Counted from the first letter of the stretch, positions 27,267-36,287 are shown. The stretch: DNA of 36,470 bases from Rodentibacter heidelbergensis (GCF_002000125.1 NZ_MLHH01000026.1:1-36470); one strand, 5' to 3'. Notes: generated by a model from the sequence alone, not told the origin. Translations and numbers: made by a program.

Positions 27267-27905
27267 TTATTCCGCTTTATAGTTGGCTAAATTAAGTTTT
27301 TTCAAATGGTGGCTCGGCACATCTTGATGGCTGGTTAATAATACAATGCCACCTTGTTGGGTATGCTCATCAAAAAGTGCGGTCAAAATTTCCACGCCTT
27401 TTTTATCAATCGCCGTGAACGGCTCATCCAAAATCCAGAGGGCAGATCGGGAAAGCCATAAACGGGCTAAAGCAATACGTCGCTGTTGACCGGCAGAAAG
27501 TTGTGCCGCAGGTAAGTCCTCACGCCCGACTAATCCCACTTTTTCCAGCACCGCCCAAAGCGCTTCCTCACCGGCAGTTGCCTGACTAATACGCTGATAA
27601 AATTGTAAATTTTCCCAAGCGGTTAATTCCGGTTTTACACCGGAAAGATGCCCTAAGTAGAGCAAATGCTGGTGATACATTTCCCGTTGTTTGGTGATGG
27701 GTTCACCATCCCAATACACCTCCCCCTCCAAGGGTTGTGCAAGGCCGGCTAAAATTCTTAATAAACTGGTTTTCCCAATGCCGTTATGCCCTTCCACCTG
27801 AACAAAATCACCGCTTTTAAATTCTTGTGATAAGGCACGGAAAAGCACCCTCTCACCACGCTGGCAAGCGAGATTTTTTATGGATAAGCTATGAGCATCA
27901 AACAT
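27267..27905 (-). CDS. ccmA: ABC transporter ATPase CcmA
   Basis: CcmA powers the CcmABCD release complex. The 212-residue ATPase has Walker A GHNGIGKT (39-46), the ABC signature LSAGQQRR (136-143), Walker B LWILDEPF (156-163) and the switch His in LLTSHQ. It is the first gene of a nine-gene ccm operon in the order A-B-C-D-E-F-G-H-I. A possible minus-strand -10, TAGAAT, is at 27937-27942. The ATG has only a weak ribosome-binding region (GGTGG about 11 nt upstream). An uptake signal is at 27375-27383. Confidence 0.96.
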   Translation of the reverse strand: MFDAHSLSIKNLACQRGERVLFRALSQEFKSGDFVQVEGHNGIGKTSLLRILAGLAQPLEGEVYWDGEPITKQREMYHQHLLYLGHLSGVKPELTAWENLQFYQRISQATAGEEALWAVLEKVGLVGREDLPAAQLSAGQQRRIALARLWLSRSALWILDEPFTAIDKKGVEILTALFDEHTQQGGIVLLTSHQDVPSHHLKKLNLANYKAE

Positions 27906-28071
27906 AATAAAAAAACCACCAAATAAAATTGCCGATATTCTATCATAAGGTAAACATTTGACGAGATTTCTAAGGGTTAAAAAAGCTAACTCTTTAGAAG
28001 TAGATCATAGGTTTTATTGATTTAAAACAAGATTTATCAAAAAGGACAATTTCACTAAAAGAAAACATTTA

Positions 28072-28100
28072 ATGATCTAAATCAAATTTTCTGCTACTAT
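28072..28100 (+). promoter_or_regulatory. sodA promoter with an FNR-like dyad
   Basis: ATGAT-CTAA-ATCAA at 28072-28085 matches FNR TTGAT-N4-ATCAA with one mismatch. It covers the -35 position of an extended -10 promoter, TGCTACTAT (TACTAT at 28095-28100). This placement fits anaerobic repression of the manganese superoxide dismutase, as known in E. coli. ArcA binding is also possible. Confidence 0.55.
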
Positions 28101-28181
28101 TCGAGCAATTTTTGGTGAGGGTTTTATCACCCCAACCAAAATGATTGAAATCACCACTTTATTCTATAGAAGGAACGAATT

Positions 28182-28826
28182 ATGGCTTACACCTTACCTG
28201 AATTAGGCTACGCTTATAACGCATTAGAACCGCATTTCGATGCCCAAACCATGGAAATCCACCACAGCAAGCACCACCAAGCTTATGTCAATAATGCCAA
28301 TGCAGCATTAGAAGGCTTAGCCGCTGAATTTGTTGAAATGTGTCCGGGTCAATTAATTGCGCATCTTGATAAACTTCCGGCCGAAAAACGCGGTGTATTA
28401 CGCAACAATGCCGGTGGTCATGCAAACCATAGTCTATTTTGGAAATCCTTGAAAAAAGGCACAATCTTACAAGGTGCATTAAAAGAGGCGATCGTTCGTG
28501 ATTTTGGCTCTGTTGAAGCTTTCCAAGCGGAATTTGAAAAAGCAGCGGCGACCCGTTTTGGTTCAGGCTGGGCGTGGTTGGTGTTAACCGCTGAAGGTAA
28601 ATTAGCCGTCGTTTCAACAGCAAACCAAGATAACCCATTAATGGGTAAAGAGGTGGCAGGTTGTGAGGGCTTCCCACTATTAGGTTTAGATGTTTGGGAA
28701 CATGCCTATTACCTAAAATTCCAAAACCGCCGTCCTGATTACATTAAAGAATTTTGGAATGTCGTGAACTGGGATTATGTGGCAGAACGTTTTGAAAAAA
28801 AGACGGATTGCCAATGTGCAAAATAA
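28182..28826 (+). CDS. sodA: manganese superoxide dismutase
   Basis: SodA converts superoxide to peroxide and oxygen in the cytoplasm. The 214-residue protein has metal ligands H27 ([10 protein letters not shown]), H83 ([10 protein letters not shown]), D169 and H173 ([10 protein letters not shown]). The Mn-type signature is present: [10 protein letters not shown], and the active-site Gln in ANQDNPLMG rather than in the N-terminal half. The C-terminus ends KKTDCQCAK, a Cys-x-Cys tail absent from E. coli SodA. GAAGGA precedes the ATG. The leader contains a stem (GGTGA/TCACC, about 28114-28133). It is divergent from ccmA and ends at an uptake-signal hairpin. Confidence 0.97.
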   Translation: MAYTLPELGYAYNALEPHFDAQTMEIHHSKHHQAYVNNANAALEGLAAEFVEMCPGQLIAHLDKLPAEKRGVLRNNAGGHANHSLFWKSLKKGTILQGALKEAIVRDFGSVEAFQAEFEKAAATRFGSGWAWLVLTAEGKLAVVSTANQDNPLMGKEVAGCEGFPLLGLDVWEHAYYLKFQNRRPDYIKEFWNVVNWDYVAERFEKKTDCQCAK

Positions 28827-28840
28827 CAAGATAGCAGAAC

Positions 28841-28870
28841 AAAAGTGCGGTCAGAATTGACCGCATTTTT
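28841..28870. terminator. uptake-signal hairpin terminator after sodA
   Basis: GTGCGGTCA and TGACCGCA pair around GAAT, flanked by AAAA on the left and TTTTT on the right, so it works in both directions. The left arm is a complete uptake signal (28843-28851); the right arm is a near copy. It also overlaps the last two bases of the convergent methyltransferase gene. Confidence 0.85.
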
Positions 28871-29312
28871 ACAGCCAACGCCTCACTTTCGCTTGATATT
28901 GACGATAAGCCTCACCAAACTTTCTTTCCAAATAAATTTCTTCCCGAGCAATTTGAAAACGGTTCATTAAAAAGATAAATGCCACCACGCCACTCCAAGC
29001 CAAGAAATGTCCTAAATACAATGCCCAAGCCATTAAGAGCAGTAACAAACTCAAATACATTGGGTTACGGCTTACCCTAAAAATACCGGAGGTCACCAGA
29101 TGGGTGCTTTTATCCAATCGCTGAGGATCAACAGTAGTTTTATGTTGATGAAATTGCCAAAGGCTGAGCATCCCAATACAAACAGACAATAAAATGAAAC
29201 CGCCAATAAGATAAGGAAATGTGGGATATTGTCCCATTGAGGGTAACAAATACATTACTACTCCAACAAAAAAGCAAAGCAGTGGTGGAGGAAGTGGAAA
29301 GAGAGATCGCAT
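28869..29312 (-). CDS. isoprenylcysteine carboxyl methyltransferase-like membrane protein
   Basis: The 147-residue protein has four hydrophobic segments and the SAM-binding signature of the ICMT/PEMT-like family: LVTSGIFRVSRNPMYLSLL in the middle and EEIYLERKFGEAYRQYQAKVRRWL at the C-terminus. Bacterial members methylate small or lipid substrates that are mostly unknown, so the substrate here is open. The ATG at 29312 has no Shine-Dalgarno and starts 8 bp after the yfgM terminator stem. An internal ATG at 29255 has GGAG at good spacing. The longer form is kept because the N-terminal LPPPLL segment is typical of the family. It ends against the sodA terminator. Confidence 0.8.
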   Translation of the reverse strand: MRSLFPLPPPLLCFFVGVVMYLLPSMGQYPTFPYLIGGFILLSVCIGMLSLWQFHQHKTTVDPQRLDKSTHLVTSGIFRVSRNPMYLSLLLLLMAWALYLGHFLAWSGVVAFIFLMNRFQIAREEIYLERKFGEAYRQYQAKVRRWL

Positions 29313-29320
29313 ATAAAATA

Positions 29321-29340
29321 AAACGCTCTTACGAGCGTTT
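29321..29340 (-). terminator. terminator at the end of yfgM
   Basis: AAACGCTC-TTAC-GAGCGTTT is a perfect 8-bp stem followed on the minus strand by TATTTTAT, 4 bp past the yfgM stop and 8 bp before the next gene's ATG. It closes the rlmN-to-yfgM run. Confidence 0.8.
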
Positions 29341-29344
29341 CCGA

Positions 29345-29959
29345 TTAAAGATTATTCAGCTTCATTTGTGCAGCCTGTTGTTCTAATGGACTGCCCAGTT
29401 GAAGTGCTTGTTCAAAACTGATTTTAGCGGCCTGACTATCCCCTTTTGCAAGCTGAATATCACCGGTTAAAAGCGCTTTTCGTGCAGCAAAACTGCTACT
29501 TTTTACTTGATTAAGATTGGATAATGCCGAGTCTAACTTGCCTAATTGAAATTGCACCGCACTTAAACGCAATGCGGCAAGTGATGTGAGAATATCGTCT
29601 TGAGATTGTGTTAAGGCCTGCTGTAATGCGGCTTCGGCAGAGGCGAAATCTTGTTTCTCAACGGCATTTTTTGCTTCATCAAATAAAGCAAAGACGGCAT
29701 AGCTGGTTTTACTGTTCGCTTGAACAAAATCCGTTAATTTTGCTTTTTGCGTAGCAGGATCTTGTTCAACAGCATAAACCAATGCCTCATAGCCTGCTGA
29801 AGCCTCAACAATTTGATTAGCTTGATGAGATTGCCAATAACGCCAGCCCAACACGCCACCTACACCTAAAATAAAAGCCACAATAATGCTTTTACCGTTT
29901 TCTTTCCACCATTCCTTTAACTGGTTAATCTCTTGTTCTTCTTCAATGGAATACGCCAT
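29345..29959 (-). CDS. yfgM: SecYEG ancillary subunit YfgM
   Basis: YfgM is an inner-membrane protein with a periplasmic TPR domain that binds the SecYEG translocon together with PpiD and helps hand over exported proteins. With the ATG at 29959 it has 204 residues (E. coli 206). AAAGGA is 7 nt before that ATG, while an upstream in-frame ATG lacks one. The N-terminus is cytoplasmic and acidic (EEEQEINQLKEWWKENG), followed by one membrane helix (about 24-41) and TPR-like repeats. It lies 18 bp downstream of hisS. In E. coli bamB follows; here a terminator follows instead. An uptake signal is at 29556-29564. Confidence 0.93.
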   Translation of the reverse strand: MAYSIEEEQEINQLKEWWKENGKSIIVAFILGVGGVLGWRYWQSHQANQIVEASAGYEALVYAVEQDPATQKAKLTDFVQANSKTSYAVFALFDEAKNAVEKQDFASAEAALQQALTQSQDDILTSLAALRLSAVQFQLGKLDSALSNLNQVKSSSFAARKALLTGDIQLAKGDSQAAKISFEQALQLGSPLEQQAAQMKLNNL

Positions 29960-29977
29960 ATTCTTTTCCTTTATCAA

Positions 29978-31249
29978 CTAAAATTGAGATTGAATATAAT
30001 CAATGACTTTTTCGATATCAAGGGTTTGCTGTTCAACTCCACCCTGTAAATGTTTCACGACCACTTGGTTATTAAGCATTTCGCTTTCACCAATCACTAA
30101 GGCTAAGGTTGCACCGGACTTATCTGCACGTCGGAATTGCTTTTTAAAGTTGCCTCCCGAACAATGTAGCATTGTCCCTAAGTGCGGTAAAGCGGAGCGG
30201 ATTTTTTCCGCTAACTGAAACGCCGCTAAAGCCGTGCCTTCACCTTGATAAACAAGGTAAATATCCACCGCACTTTTCAGCGGAATTGAAGCATTGACTT
30301 CTTGGACGAGTAAAACCAAGCGTTCTAACCCCATCGCAAACCCAACACCCGGGGCAGCATGTCCCCCTAATTGTTCCACTAAGCCGTCATAACGCCCCCC
30401 ACCGCATACCGTGCCTTGTGCACCCAATGCAGAGGTGACCCATTCAAATACGGTCTTATTATAGTAATCTAACCCTCGCACCAGTTTCGGGTTAATCTCA
30501 TACGCAATACCGACAGAATCCAGCAAAGCACACAATTGAGCAAAATGCTCACGGCTTTCGTCATCTAAATAATCAAGCAATTTCGGCGCATCATCTAATA
30601 CCTGTTGTAATGCTTGATTTTTCGTATCCAAAATACGAAGCGGGTTTTTAATTAAGCGTTCCTTTTCTTCTTCACTCATTAATGCTTGGTGTTGTTCTAA
30701 GAAAGCGACCAAGGCAGAACGATAATTAGCTCTCGCTTCTAATGAACCAATGGAGTTAAGTTGAAGAGAAACATGTTGATCGATGCCTAATTTCTTCCAA
30801 AGACGGGCGGTTAGAACAATTAATTCCGCATCAATTTCCGGATTGGCAATACCAAACACTTCCACACCTGCTTGATGAAATTGGCGATAACGCCCTTTTT
30901 GTGGACGCTCATGGCGGAACATCGGCCCCATATACCATAAACGTTGTTCATTATTATAGATCCAGCCATGCTCAATCGCTGCACGCACACAGCCTGCTGT
31001 GCCTTCCGGGCGTAAAGTCAGTTGCTCATCATTATCCCAAAACGTATACATTTCTTTTGAGACCACATCGGTTACTTCACCAATAGCACGAGCAAATAAT
31101 GGGGTGCTTTCCACAATCGGCATACGCACTTCCGAATAGCCATAGCTATTTAATACTTCACGCACCTGCGTTTCTACCCATTGCCATAATGGCGATTCTG
31201 TTGGAGAACAATCGTTCATTCCACGAATTGCTTGAATTGTTTTTGCCAC
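29978..31249 (-). CDS. hisS: histidyl-tRNA synthetase
   Basis: HisS charges tRNA-His. The 423-residue class IIa synthetase shows motif 2 [16 protein letters not shown] (111-126), the histidine-specific [14 protein letters not shown] (about 257-270), motif 3 [14 protein letters not shown], and a C-terminal anticodon-binding domain. Its length matches E. coli (424). It lies 9 bp downstream of ispG. Two uptake signals, in opposite orientations, lie inside the anticodon domain (30180-30188, 30267-30275). Confidence 0.97.
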   Translation of the reverse strand: MAKTIQAIRGMNDCSPTESPLWQWVETQVREVLNSYGYSEVRMPIVESTPLFARAIGEVTDVVSKEMYTFWDNDEQLTLRPEGTAGCVRAAIEHGWIYNNEQRLWYMGPMFRHERPQKGRYRQFHQAGVEVFGIANPEIDAELIVLTARLWKKLGIDQHVSLQLNSIGSLEARANYRSALVAFLEQHQALMSEEEKERLIKNPLRILDTKNQALQQVLDDAPKLLDYLDDESREHFAQLCALLDSVGIAYEINPKLVRGLDYYNKTVFEWVTSALGAQGTVCGGGRYDGLVEQLGGHAAPGVGFAMGLERLVLLVQEVNASIPLKSAVDIYLVYQGEGTALAAFQLAEKIRSALPHLGTMLHCSGGNFKKQFRRADKSGATLALVIGESEMLNNQVVVKHLQGGVEQQTLDIEKVIDYIQSQF

Positions 31250-31258
31250 GAGTTTTCC

Positions 31259-32365
31259 TTAAATAATACGATTTTTCGGGTCCTGTAATGCGACTTTCGC
31301 TCGGATTTTTGCTTCTAATTGATTAATAATGTCTTCGTTATCAAAACGCTCTTTTTGGCGTTCACCGTCCACATAGTAACCGCTTTTTTTGTTACCGCCG
31401 GTCACCCCGAGATCGGAAACCAATGCCTCGCCCGGCCCATTTACTACACAGCCAATAATGGATACATCCATTGGTGTAATAATATCTTCAAGCCGTTGCT
31501 CCAACGCATTCACCGTGCCGATCACATCAAATTCTTGACGGGAACAAGTCGGGCAAGCAATGAAATTAATACCACGGGAACGAATGCGTAAGGATTTGAG
31601 AATATCAAACCCCACTTTAATTTCTTCCACAGGATCTGCCGCAAGGGACACTCTCAGCGTATCGCCAATGCCCTCAGCCAGTAGCATACCTAAACCGATC
31701 GCTGATTTCACCGCACCGGCTCTCGCCCCACCGGCCTCGGTAATCCCTAAATGAAGAGGCTGTTTAATGGCCTTTGCCAGTAAACGATAGGCCTCTACGG
31801 CTAAAAAAACATCAGAGGCTTTCACGCTCACTTTAAATTGATCAAAGTTAAGACGATCTAAAATTTCAACATGACGTAATGCCGATTCCAACAAGGCTTC
31901 TGGTGTAGGTTCACCGTATTTCTCTTGCAAATCTCTTTCTAAAGAACCGGCATTCACCCCAATACGGATAGGAATATTTTTATCACGGGCACAATCAACA
32001 ACGGCACGGATACGATCTTCACGACCAATATTACCGGGATTAATCCGTAAGCAATCCACCCCATATTCCGCCACTTTTAAGGCAATACGATAATCAAAAT
32101 GAATATCTGCCACCAGGGGCACATTCACTTGCTGTTTAATCATCTTAAAGGCTTCCGCAGCTTCCATTGTTGGCACAGAAACCCGCACAATATCTGCCCC
32201 TACACGCTCGAGGGATTTAATCTGCGCCACCGTTGCCTCCACATCGGTGGTGCGTGTATTGGTCATAGACTGTACTGCGATGGGCGCATCACCACCAATT
32301 GGGACATTGCCTACATAAATTTTGGTCGATTCACGACGCTTAATTGTCGGTTGAAAAGCAGACAT
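31259..32365 (-). CDS. ispG: 4-hydroxy-3-methylbut-2-enyl diphosphate synthase
   Basis: IspG (GcpE) reduces MEcPP to HMBPP in the MEP isoprenoid pathway. The 368-residue protein has a TIM-barrel domain followed by a bridge domain. The [4Fe-4S] ligands are C271 and C274 (FIACPTCSR) and C306 ([12 protein letters not shown]), and E313 is conserved. These correspond to C270, C273, C305 and E312 of E. coli. It starts two bases after the rodZ stop, so translation is coupled. Confidence 0.97.
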   Translation of the reverse strand: MSAFQPTIKRRESTKIYVGNVPIGGDAPIAVQSMTNTRTTDVEATVAQIKSLERVGADIVRVSVPTMEAAEAFKMIKQQVNVPLVADIHFDYRIALKVAEYGVDCLRINPGNIGREDRIRAVVDCARDKNIPIRIGVNAGSLERDLQEKYGEPTPEALLESALRHVEILDRLNFDQFKVSVKASDVFLAVEAYRLLAKAIKQPLHLGITEAGGARAGAVKSAIGLGMLLAEGIGDTLRVSLAADPVEEIKVGFDILKSLRIRSRGINFIACPTCSRQEFDVIGTVNALEQRLEDIITPMDVSIIGCVVNGPGEALVSDLGVTGGNKKSGYYVDGERQKERFDNEDIINQLEAKIRAKVALQDPKNRII

Positions 32366-32367
32366 GA

Positions 32368-33369
32368 TTATTCCTTAGGTTGTGAAAGTTTGAATTTTGC
32401 CACACGTCCATCTACTTTTAATGGGTAATTTTCACCTTTGTAGGTAATGCGTACATTCGCAGGCGCTCCCACGATTAAAGAAAACTCATTACCGTTAAAG
32501 GTAAGCACTTCACCTTCTTTATATTCTTTTTGCACAAGGACTTTTCGATGCTGATCTTTCACACTCAACCAACTACTGTTTTTTAACACTTCCACAATTA
32601 AATCCCCTTGGGCAGAAGGTGGAGCGGGAGAAATGGTTGGATTTTCAACCGCACTTTGCGTATCAGGGATCGCCACTTCATTCTCGGCAGAAGTGATGGA
32701 TTTAGGTAAAGGCTGATCATTTTGTTGAACAGGAAGCGATAATGCTGTGTCGGTTGAGCCTATATTGGTAGGTTCTGTCGTCGTTTCATTATTAGAAGCC
32801 ATTTCAGCCGAACTTGCTGAGAGTATTGCAGAGGGATTAGGTTGGGTTGTTGAAATTTCCACAGGCTGAGCCACATTGGTTGCCGATTCAGTAGCTTCTG
32901 TATTTGAAACATAATTTTGCACCAGCGTATCACGTTCTTCATTCGATTGCTGATAACTCTGCCACCACCATAATCCCGTCATACTTAATGCAATGAGTAG
33001 CACTAATGCAGTTAAATAACCCACCCAACGGCTATGAGATGCATATTGATTCACCGAGCGGGTAGCCCGTGCATTTTTATCTAAATCATTTTTCTCATCA
33101 TCACCAAAAGAAAGATCAGCCCAAAGGTTTTCAGGCAAACGCAAAAACTTCCCATAGCTACGCACATAGCCTTTCATAAAAATTGCAGGGACATTTTTTT
33201 GGATAAATTCATTATTTTCGATTTGTTTTAATATTGCCGGACGCAATGTAATTTGTTTGGAAACATCTTCAAGAGAAAGATTTAACGCTTCACGGGCTTG
33301 GCGAAATTGCTCGCCCACAGAGATGAATTGTTCAGCTTTCGTTTCTATTTTTTCAGCTTGTGTATTCAT
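32368..33369 (-). CDS. rodZ: cell-shape protein RodZ
   Basis: RodZ links MreB filaments to the elongasome. The 333-residue bitopic protein has a cytoplasmic HTH_25 domain (about 15-85, [19 protein letters not shown]) that binds MreB, and a basic juxtamembrane stretch. One membrane helix follows (about 115-134, then WWW). A long periplasmic linker rich in Thr, Ser, Asn, Pro and Gln (about 145-255) leads to a beta-rich C-terminal domain ([16 protein letters not shown]). Gene order pilW-rodZ-ispG is as in related Pasteurellaceae. An uptake signal lies in the linker at 32648-32656; the low-complexity linker can tolerate it. Confidence 0.93.
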   Translation of the reverse strand: MNTQAEKIETKAEQFISVGEQFRQAREALNLSLEDVSKQITLRPAILKQIENNEFIQKNVPAIFMKGYVRSYGKFLRLPENLWADLSFGDDEKNDLDKNARATRSVNQYASHSRWVGYLTALVLLIALSMTGLWWWQSYQQSNEERDTLVQNYVSNTEATESATNVAQPVEISTTQPNPSAILSASSAEMASNNETTTEPTNIGSTDTALSLPVQQNDQPLPKSITSAENEVAIPDTQSAVENPTISPAPPSAQGDLIVEVLKNSSWLSVKDQHRKVLVQKEYKEGEVLTFNGNEFSLIVGAPANVRITYKGENYPLKVDGRVAKFKLSQPKE

Positions 33370-33438
33370 ACATTTATTCGTTTATAAAATAGAGTTAGAC
33401 GCTGAATTTTAAAGTCGAAAGCGTAATTTGGCAATGTT

Positions 33439-33984
33439 TTATTTGATTTGATTCAGTTTTTCCGCCCGCTCCCTATCAAGCTGTCGCAACTTATCTAACG
33501 CTTGTTGGTAAATAGACATTTGATTGGAAGCCTTTGCACAAAGCGCCATATTTTCATAGGTATCGGCTTGGCGATAATAATGGGGGGAATGCAAGGCACG
33601 TTCAAATTCTTCATAAGCTTGTTGGAATTCGCCTTGGGCACATAAAAACGTACCCAAATTATTATGAGTATCTCCTTGTTTATCATCTAATTTTATCCCT
33701 TGAAGATAAGCTTTTCGAGCCGCCTCCACTTCCCCTTGTAATTGGTAAAAATGTGCCATGGCAGAATACACCAAATAATAATGGGGATCATGGGTTAAGG
33801 CTTTATCCAGGTTTTGTTTAGCGAGAGGAAAATTATTCTGCTGTAAATAACCCAGTGCCAGCTCAACACGGGCTTTTGCGGCCTGTTGCTGATCAAAATT
33901 GGAAGAAGGCGGATGAGAAACACAAGCCGAAAAAACAAGAGGAAAAATGACCGCACTTAGGATCGGTATAGACAAAAATTTCAT
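33439..33984 (-). CDS. pilW: type IV pilus biogenesis/stability lipoprotein PilW (PilF)
   Basis: PilW/PilF is an outer-membrane lipoprotein with TPR repeats that helps assemble the PilQ secretin, here likely for competence pili. The 181-residue protein has a lipobox VFSAC (Cys21) and at least three TPR units (for example ARVELALGYLQQNNFPLAKQNLDKAL and GDTHNNLGTFLCAQGEFQQAYEEF). It lies between rlmN (21 bp) and rodZ (69 bp). An uptake signal spans the signal-peptide codons (33950-33958). A general TPR-lipoprotein role cannot be excluded, but the position beside rlmN is typical for pilW. Confidence 0.88.
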   Translation of the reverse strand: MKFLSIPILSAVIFPLVFSACVSHPPSSNFDQQQAAKARVELALGYLQQNNFPLAKQNLDKALTHDPHYYLVYSAMAHFYQLQGEVEAARKAYLQGIKLDDKQGDTHNNLGTFLCAQGEFQQAYEEFERALHSPHYYRQADTYENMALCAKASNQMSIYQQALDKLRQLDRERAEKLNQIK

Positions 33985-34005
33985 TTTTCCTCCAATTATT
34001 AAGCG

Positions 34006-35133
34006 TTAATTGACTTGAGTTATCCCAATATTTTGCCCAAATTGGCGTTTCATTGCCGTACGTTTTGTTCGGTCAATCACTTCACCGGCAAGTTGCCCGC
34101 AGGCCGCATCAATATCATCGCCACGGGTTTTGCGTACAATCACCGTAAAACCATATTCCATCAGTGTTTTTTGAAAACGATCAATACGACTATTGGAACT
34201 TTTCGCATAAGGAGCTTGAGGGAACGGGTTCCAGGGAATTAAATTAATTTTACAAGGGGTGTTTTTCAATATCTCTGCAAGTTGGTGAGCGTGTTCCACC
34301 CCATCATTAACATGATCCAGCATGACATATTCAATCGTCACTTTGCCATGGTTGGCATTGGATACGCTAAGGTAGCGATTAACGGAATCAATCAGCATCT
34401 TAATATTGTATTTTTTATTGATAGGGACAATTTCATCACGCAATGCATCATTTGGGGCATGCAGAGAAATGGCTAATGCCACATCAATCATTTTGCTCAA
34501 ATTATCCAATGCCGGCACGACCCCTGAGGTAGAAAGGGTCACTCGGCGTTTAGATAAACCGTAAGCAAAATCATCTAACATAATTTCCATTGCCGGCACC
34601 ACATTGGCAACATTTAATAGCGGCTCCCCCATGCCCATCATCACCACATTGGTAATAGGGCGAACACCGGTCACTCCGAAATTACCAAGAATTTTTGACG
34701 CTCGCCATACTTGCCCGATAATTTCAGACACCGTCAAATTACGGTTAAAGCCCTGTTGCGCCGTAGAACAAAAAGTACAGGCTAACGCACAACCCACCTG
34801 AGAAGACACACAAAGGGTGGCACGATCTGCCTCGGGGATATACACGGTTTCTACTTGCTGCTCCCCCACTTGCATTGCCCATTTAATAGTACCATCAGCA
34901 GAACGTTGCTCAACAGCCACCTCCGGCGCTTTAATTTCAGCCACGGATTTTAGTTTTTCTCGCAACTTCTTATTAATATTCGTCATATTGTCGAAGTTAT
35001 CTTCGCCAAAATGATAGATCCATTTCACCAATTGATCTGCTCGGAAAGGTTTTTCGCCCAGTTCTTGAAAAAATTCACGCATCTGTTTGCGTGTTAAATC
35101 CATTAAATTAATTTTTTTCGTTTGTTCTAACAT
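34006..35133 (-). CDS. rlmN: dual-specificity 23S rRNA/tRNA adenine-C2 methyltransferase RlmN
   Basis: RlmN is a radical-SAM enzyme that methylates C2 of A2503 in 23S rRNA and of A37 in some tRNAs. The cluster motif CALACTFC gives C115, C119 and C122. GMGEPLLN and a C-terminal Cys in [12 protein letters not shown] supply the SAM site and one of the methyl-transfer cysteines. The frame is open 40 codons further upstream, but the ATG at 35133 has GAGG 5 nt before it and gives a 375-residue protein with the usual N-terminus. It heads the rlmN-pilW-rodZ-ispG-hisS-yfgM run. Its leader holds a hairpin with a T-run. Confidence 0.95.
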   Translation of the reverse strand: MLEQTKKINLMDLTRKQMREFFQELGEKPFRADQLVKWIYHFGEDNFDNMTNINKKLREKLKSVAEIKAPEVAVEQRSADGTIKWAMQVGEQQVETVYIPEADRATLCVSSQVGCALACTFCSTAQQGFNRNLTVSEIIGQVWRASKILGNFGVTGVRPITNVVMMGMGEPLLNVANVVPAMEIMLDDFAYGLSKRRVTLSTSGVVPALDNLSKMIDVALAISLHAPNDALRDEIVPINKKYNIKMLIDSVNRYLSVSNANHGKVTIEYVMLDHVNDGVEHAHQLAEILKNTPCKINLIPWNPFPQAPYAKSSNSRIDRFQKTLMEYGFTVIVRKTRGDDIDAACGQLAGEVIDRTKRTAMKRQFGQNIGITQVN

Positions 35134-35162
35134 GAAAGCCTCGTTGTTACACATTATGGCAA

Positions 35163-35187
35163 TAAAAATTGCGGTAACCCACCGCAA
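35163..35187 (-). promoter_or_regulatory. terminator-like hairpin in the rlmN leader
   Basis: On the minus strand TTGCGGT-GGGTT-ACCGCAA is followed by TTTTATT. It ends about 30 bp before the rlmN ATG and is separate from the uptake signals. It could attenuate the whole rlmN-to-yfgM run, or end stray antisense transcripts. The rlmN promoter was not located, so whether it is transcribed is unknown. Confidence 0.4.
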
Positions 35188-35329
35188 CAAAGCCTGATAT
35201 AAAATAGGCAGCGATTTTACCGATTTGCAGGGGGATAAGCTAGCAAATTTCAAAAAACCAAGCGGTTTTTGACCGCACTTTTTACGAATGAGATCGCAAA
35301 AATAACCATTACTTTATAAAAAAGTGCGG

Positions 35330-35335
35330 TAGAAT
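35330..35335 (+). promoter_or_regulatory. candidate pbpG -10 overlapping an uptake signal
   Basis: TAGAAT begins on the last base of the uptake signal AAGTGCGGT (35322-35330). It is 30 bp before the pbpG ATG. No convincing -35 is seen at 17 bp (CATTAC). Confidence 0.35.
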
Positions 35336-35365
35336 ACGCGCCTGTTTTATTTTTCGGTGTCTGCT

Positions 35366-36241
35366 ATGTTAAAAAAACTTGTTTCCATTTTCTGTTTTCT
35401 GCCCACATTCGCCTTGGCACAATCCTATGTAGTTTACGATTTTACTCACGATAAAGTGCTAGAAAGTCGCTCACCTAATCATGTGCAACCCATTGCCTCT
35501 GTCACTAAATTGATGACGGCGAATGTGTTTTTGGAGAATAATACCAATCCTCGTTGTACCGCCTCTATTACCGATGATGACGATGATTACATTAAAGGGA
35601 CACATACCAAATTACCGAAATACACCCCGATTTCTTGCCATGAATTACTCAAAGCCATGCTCGTTCATTCGGATAACCAAGCGGCTCATGCCCTTGCACG
35701 TTCTGCCGGAATGAGCCGTCTCCAATTTATTCAGAAAATGAATGAAAAAGCCAAACAATTAGGAATGCGTTCTACCCGTTTTGCTGACAGCTCCGGCTTA
35801 TCGGATAGCAATATTTCAAGTGCTATGGACTTGGTGAAATTGGCGAAATATTCAATGAATAAACCCCAAATTAAAACCTTCTCTAATATGCCAAGCACTT
35901 ATATTCAAACAAGCAGACGCAGTGTCTTTGTGAAAAATACCAATAAATTGGTTCGAGAAGAGGTGTTTGATGCGGCAATTAATAAAACCGGTTATATCCG
36001 TGAATCCGGCTACAACTTAGTTTTTATCAATAAGCACCCTTGCCGCAATGCGACCATTGGTGTGATTAGTTTAAACAACAGTAGCTCGCAATTTAGAACC
36101 AATTTCACCAAAGCAAAACTCGAAGCATATGGTTGTACCGCAGGCCACCGCTTGCATAACTTTACCGAAGAAGATGCCCAATATGAGGAAGGTTACGATG
36201 AGGAAGGGCTTTCTAATCTTATTGAACAACTTTCCAAATAG
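35366..36241 (+). CDS. pbpG: D-alanyl-D-alanine endopeptidase (penicillin-binding protein 7)
   Basis: PBP7 cleaves D-Ala-meso-DAP cross-links in periplasmic peptidoglycan. From the ATG at 35366 it has 291 residues, with a signal peptide ending FALA (about 1-18). The three serine-peptidase motifs are present: SVTK (S45, K48), SDN (102-104) and KTG (207-209). A GTG three codons upstream is possible but less likely. Beyond the motifs the protein ends in a very acidic tail (EEDAQYEEGYDEEG). The mature part has four cysteines (64, 91, 226, 257), unlike E. coli PBP7, which to my knowledge has a single one in this region. It is divergent from rlmN. Confidence 0.93.
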   Translation: MLKKLVSIFCFLPTFALAQSYVVYDFTHDKVLESRSPNHVQPIASVTKLMTANVFLENNTNPRCTASITDDDDDYIKGTHTKLPKYTPISCHELLKAMLVHSDNQAAHALARSAGMSRLQFIQKMNEKAKQLGMRSTRFADSSGLSDSNISSAMDLVKLAKYSMNKPQIKTFSNMPSTYIQTSRRSVFVKNTNKLVREEVFDAAINKTGYIRESGYNLVFINKHPCRNATIGVISLNNSSSQFRTNFTKAKLEAYGCTAGHRLHNFTEEDAQYEEGYDEEGLSNLIEQLSK

Positions 36242-36287
36242 CCTGAAATAAAACAATAAAAGAGAAAAAAGAAAAGCAGGAAAATTG

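Larger units (their letters stand above)
1307..35330. repeat. 24 Haemophilus-type DNA uptake signal sequences (AAGTGCGGT)
   Basis: Plus orientation (AAGTGCGGT) starts at 9779, 13677, 14826, 17156, 21491, 22391, 23937, 27375, 28843, 30180 and 35322. Minus orientation (ACCGCACTT) starts at 1307, 3254, 8212, 9699, 10016, 17493, 19912, 23043, 29556, 30267, 32648, 33950 and 35272. They are the binding motif for competence DNA uptake in this clade. Most lie inside genes. Two form one arm of terminator hairpins (13677, 28843), each against a near copy. Confidence 0.93.

Noticed and set aside
35134-35253. 40-residue N-terminal extension of RlmN
   Set aside because: It lacks a ribosome-binding site at its start, runs through the leader hairpin, and the ATG at 35133 has GAGG and the family N-terminus.
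35259-35267. CCAAGCGGT as an Actinobacillus-type uptake signal
   Set aside because: It lacks the leading ACAA of that motif and occurs once; the Haemophilus-type signal is present 24 times.
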